NCBI GenBank assembly: GCA_030374805.1
Contig: JARGSG010000001.1
Location: 744,001 to 808,000 of the forward strand
Length of the DNA: 64,000 nucleotides
Source: Gracilaria gracilis
Lineage: Eukaryota; Rhodophyta; Florideophyceae; Gracilariales; Gracilariaceae
Direction of reading: 5' to 3'
Below, piece after piece: positions 62,430 to 64,000 of the stretch. The notes beneath the pieces are model-generated. The model was given only the letters and a program-made list of their open reading frames with translations, made no database searches and had not been told where the DNA came from. The first letter of the stretch is position 1, and each line of letters starts with the position of its first letter. The position numbers and the translations under genes are program-made.

Positions 62430-63818
62430 ATGGCTCGCGTGGCTGCGCTACGCTGTGCCGCGCTCGCGCTCGTGCTGCTGCTGTCTTTCGCCTGCGTGTT
62501 CGCCAAGCCCGATGCATTGCACGCGCTGCAACATGTGCGCCGCGCGCAGGTTCGTCAGTCGTCGCCCGTGCTTGCGCCGCTTCAACCGCGTCATGTCGCA
62601 AACATTGTCAGCAAGCTCCATTCCATTGTCACCGAGCTTGTCACAGAGTTTGACGACAGGATGAGCTTGGAGCCGACAGCGGAGCTAGACGACCAAGTCG
62701 ACGTTTCATCGTCAGAAGAGCTGCCCGAAATCTCCCTCGAGCCAGAGAACGACCATGCACCCGCCTCCTCCGCACCCACCGCGTCTATAGCCCCATCGCT
62801 CCTTCCGCTCAGCACCACCGTAACCTCTTCCCGGGGGAGAAGGTCATACTCTCCAATCATCCCGCCGAGCGATACAGTAGTGGCGAGTGCGGAAATGGAC
62901 GACTTTGAGGAACACATCTCCCTTGAAGAGACCATCGCTGAACACCACCACGAACAACCTTCTGTTGCGCCTACAAACTTCTTTCCCTCAACTGTTACTA
63001 AAACCCCGCAACCGGTCGAGCAATCCCATAAACCGTCAGTTGCACCCCCACTTTCGCCTTCGTCTTTGCCTTCGTCTTTGCCTTCGTCTTCGCCGTCGCC
63101 TTCGTCTTCGCCGTCGCCTACACCTTCGCCGTCGCCTACACCTTCGCCGTCGCCTACACCTTCGCTGTCGCCTACACCTTCGCCGTCGCCGTCTCCAAAG
63201 GAGAAACCGATACGTACGTTGACCTTTGGATTCAAGGGCTACACCGACTCTATAGTGCTACTGTTGCCAGACTCTGGCGAGACCGCACAAGATATGGAAT
63301 CCTTCGTGCATCAGCTCCGAGAAGAGGGCTTCACTAGAACCAAGTTTATAGCTATACAACCAAAAGACATTTGGATTTCCAACAAGGGCAGCAAACAACC
63401 CGCATGGTTTGACGCATCGGATCCAACCTTGGGAGCTCCCCGCCAATCTCAAATTCTCCGTGCCACAGAGAACGTCATGAAGGTTGCGCGCGGTCGCCGC
63501 CCGACTATTATTGGCTTTGGCCAAGGCGGAGCAATAGCTTTGACAGCATACATGAGATACGGCGTGGACGGAGTCGTGAGCTCGTGTGGCGGCTTACCTT
63601 TGGTGGGAACATATCCCAAAGAAATGACTGACGACAGTAAGGACAGTATGGCTTTGGTCATAGGAGGAGATCACGTTGCTGGTGGAGTGGAGCGCATGCT
63701 AGATGCCCGCCGAGAGGTGGTGTTCCTTAGAACCAACCAGCCGAAGGAGAATGGTCGCTTTAAGGAAAATGTCATCGGCTACGTGGTTGGGGTCCTGAAT
63801 CGTGCGATTGCCACATAA
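62430..63818 (+). CDS. Secreted alpha/beta-hydrolase-like protein (thioesterase/carboxylesterase type), nucleophile missing
   Basis: The protein has 462 residues from ATG 62430; the frame is open back to 62388 without ATG. The signal peptide is MARVAALRCAALALVLLLSFACVFA. An acidic, Ser-rich disordered region leads into a Ser-Pro-Thr linker (~205-255) encoded by 18-bp tandem repeats, like plant extensin or arabinogalactan-protein linkers. The C-terminal ~200 residues look like the acyl-protein thioesterase/carboxylesterase fold: IVLLLPDSGETAQDME, then PTIIGFGQGGAIALTAYM, then SSCGGLPL. In active relatives the elbow is G-F-S-Q-G-G; here the serine is glycine. This suggests a non-catalytic extracellular binding protein. 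The family call is by motif order. Confidence 0.65.
   Translation: MARVAALRCAALALVLLLSFACVFAKPDALHALQHVRRAQVRQSSPVLAPLQPRHVANIVSKLHSIVTELVTEFDDRMSLEPTAELDDQVDVSSSEELPEISLEPENDHAPASSAPTASIAPSLLPLSTTVTSSRGRRSYSPIIPPSDTVVASAEMDDFEEHISLEETIAEHHHEQPSVAPTNFFPSTVTKTPQPVEQSHKPSVAPPLSPSSLPSSLPSSSPSPSSSPSPTPSPSPTPSPSPTPSLSPTPSPSPSPKEKPIRTLTFGFKGYTDSIVLLLPDSGETAQDMESFVHQLREEGFTRTKFIAIQPKDIWISNKGSKQPAWFDASDPTLGAPRQSQILRATENVMKVARGRRPTIIGFGQGGAIALTAYMRYGVDGVVSSCGGLPLVGTYPKEMTDDSKDSMALVIGGDHVAGGVERMLDARREVVFLRTNQPKENGRFKENVIGYVVGVLNRAIAT
63095..63200 (+). repeat. 18-bp tandem repeat encoding a Ser-Pro-Thr linker
   Basis: About five units of TCGCCGTCGCCTACACCT with small variations, preceded by 12-bp TCGTCTTTGCCT units. 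They encode SPSPTP repeats in the secreted protein. Confidence 0.9.
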
Positions 63819-64000
63819 TAGTTATGGCTTTACCTGTACAAAGTTGTGAATCTATCCCTTCTCCAAGAGTTTCGTAGGGCGAAGAAGTTTTTATAGGGCT
63901 CTAACTGAAACTAAACTTTGTGTGTTGTTTAGTGGTACCAAACTGTTCCATCCATCATCTTGTTTTGGTCGAGGAGATTTCTAGGATGACACATGAAGAC

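Noticed and set aside
62591..63235. 214-codon minus-strand Gly/Glu/Asp-rich frame
   Set aside because: It is the antisense reading of the Ser-Pro repeat in the secreted protein.

Overview
The window is nuclear DNA from a eukaryote, most likely a florideophyte red alga of the Chondrus type. This is inferred from gene content and was not searched. The genes are compact and mostly intronless; the few introns (62-101 nt) have GTAAGT-like donors and CTAAC-type branch sites. A cytosolic-looking starch branching enzyme lies close to enzymes expected for cell-wall matrix polysaccharides: a GT90 transferase and a transporter-pyruvyltransferase fusion. Gene-rich stretches alternate with retroelement debris. 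No bacterial-style operons, CRISPR arrays or insertion sequences are visible.

Layout. 1-1280: retroelement 3' ends. 1280-10000: a CDCA7-like zinc-finger protein, a TONSOKU-like TPR/LRR repair protein divergent from a bZIP factor, a GNAT-glyoxalase fusion, an Elongin-B-like ubiquitin-fold protein and proteasome subunit alpha-5. 10500-16600: two small secreted proteins among decayed RNase H retroelements. 16900-21500: an unknown protein divergent from a copper P1B-ATPase. 21500-25200: repeats, two long hairpins and one membrane protein. 25276-32770: WAPL cohesin-release factor, an MRS2/CorA magnesium channel and an unknown protein. 33000-36460: retroelement zone with an intact RNase H ORF carrying an inserted domain. 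37289-38213: a ribosomal protein eS31 fused to a degenerate ubiquitin, and an unannotated U5 snRNA gene with TATA box, loop I, Sm site and 3' hairpin. 38840-46291: tripeptidyl peptidase II divergent from a GT90 glycosyltransferase. 46499-49753: RING protein, Tim17/22/23-family protein and a membrane RING-like protein. 50361-56530: a polyol-type alcohol dehydrogenase, the branching enzyme and a secreted metallo-beta-lactamase-fold hydrolase. 57664-63818: the transporter-pyruvyltransferase fusion and a secreted alpha/beta-hydrolase-like protein that has lost its nucleophile serine.

The strongest system-level candidate is the single polypeptide at 57664-60066. It joins a triose-phosphate/PEP-translocator-like membrane domain, one extra membrane helix and a polysaccharide pyruvyl transferase domain. 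It looks like a self-contained machine that brings PEP into the Golgi and uses it there to pyruvylate galactan. Other observations worth checking are the ubiquitin-like-eS31 fusion, the U5 gene, a Tudor-like insertion inside an RNase H fold, a bZIP factor lacking its invariant arginine, and a 38-bp near-perfect hairpin.
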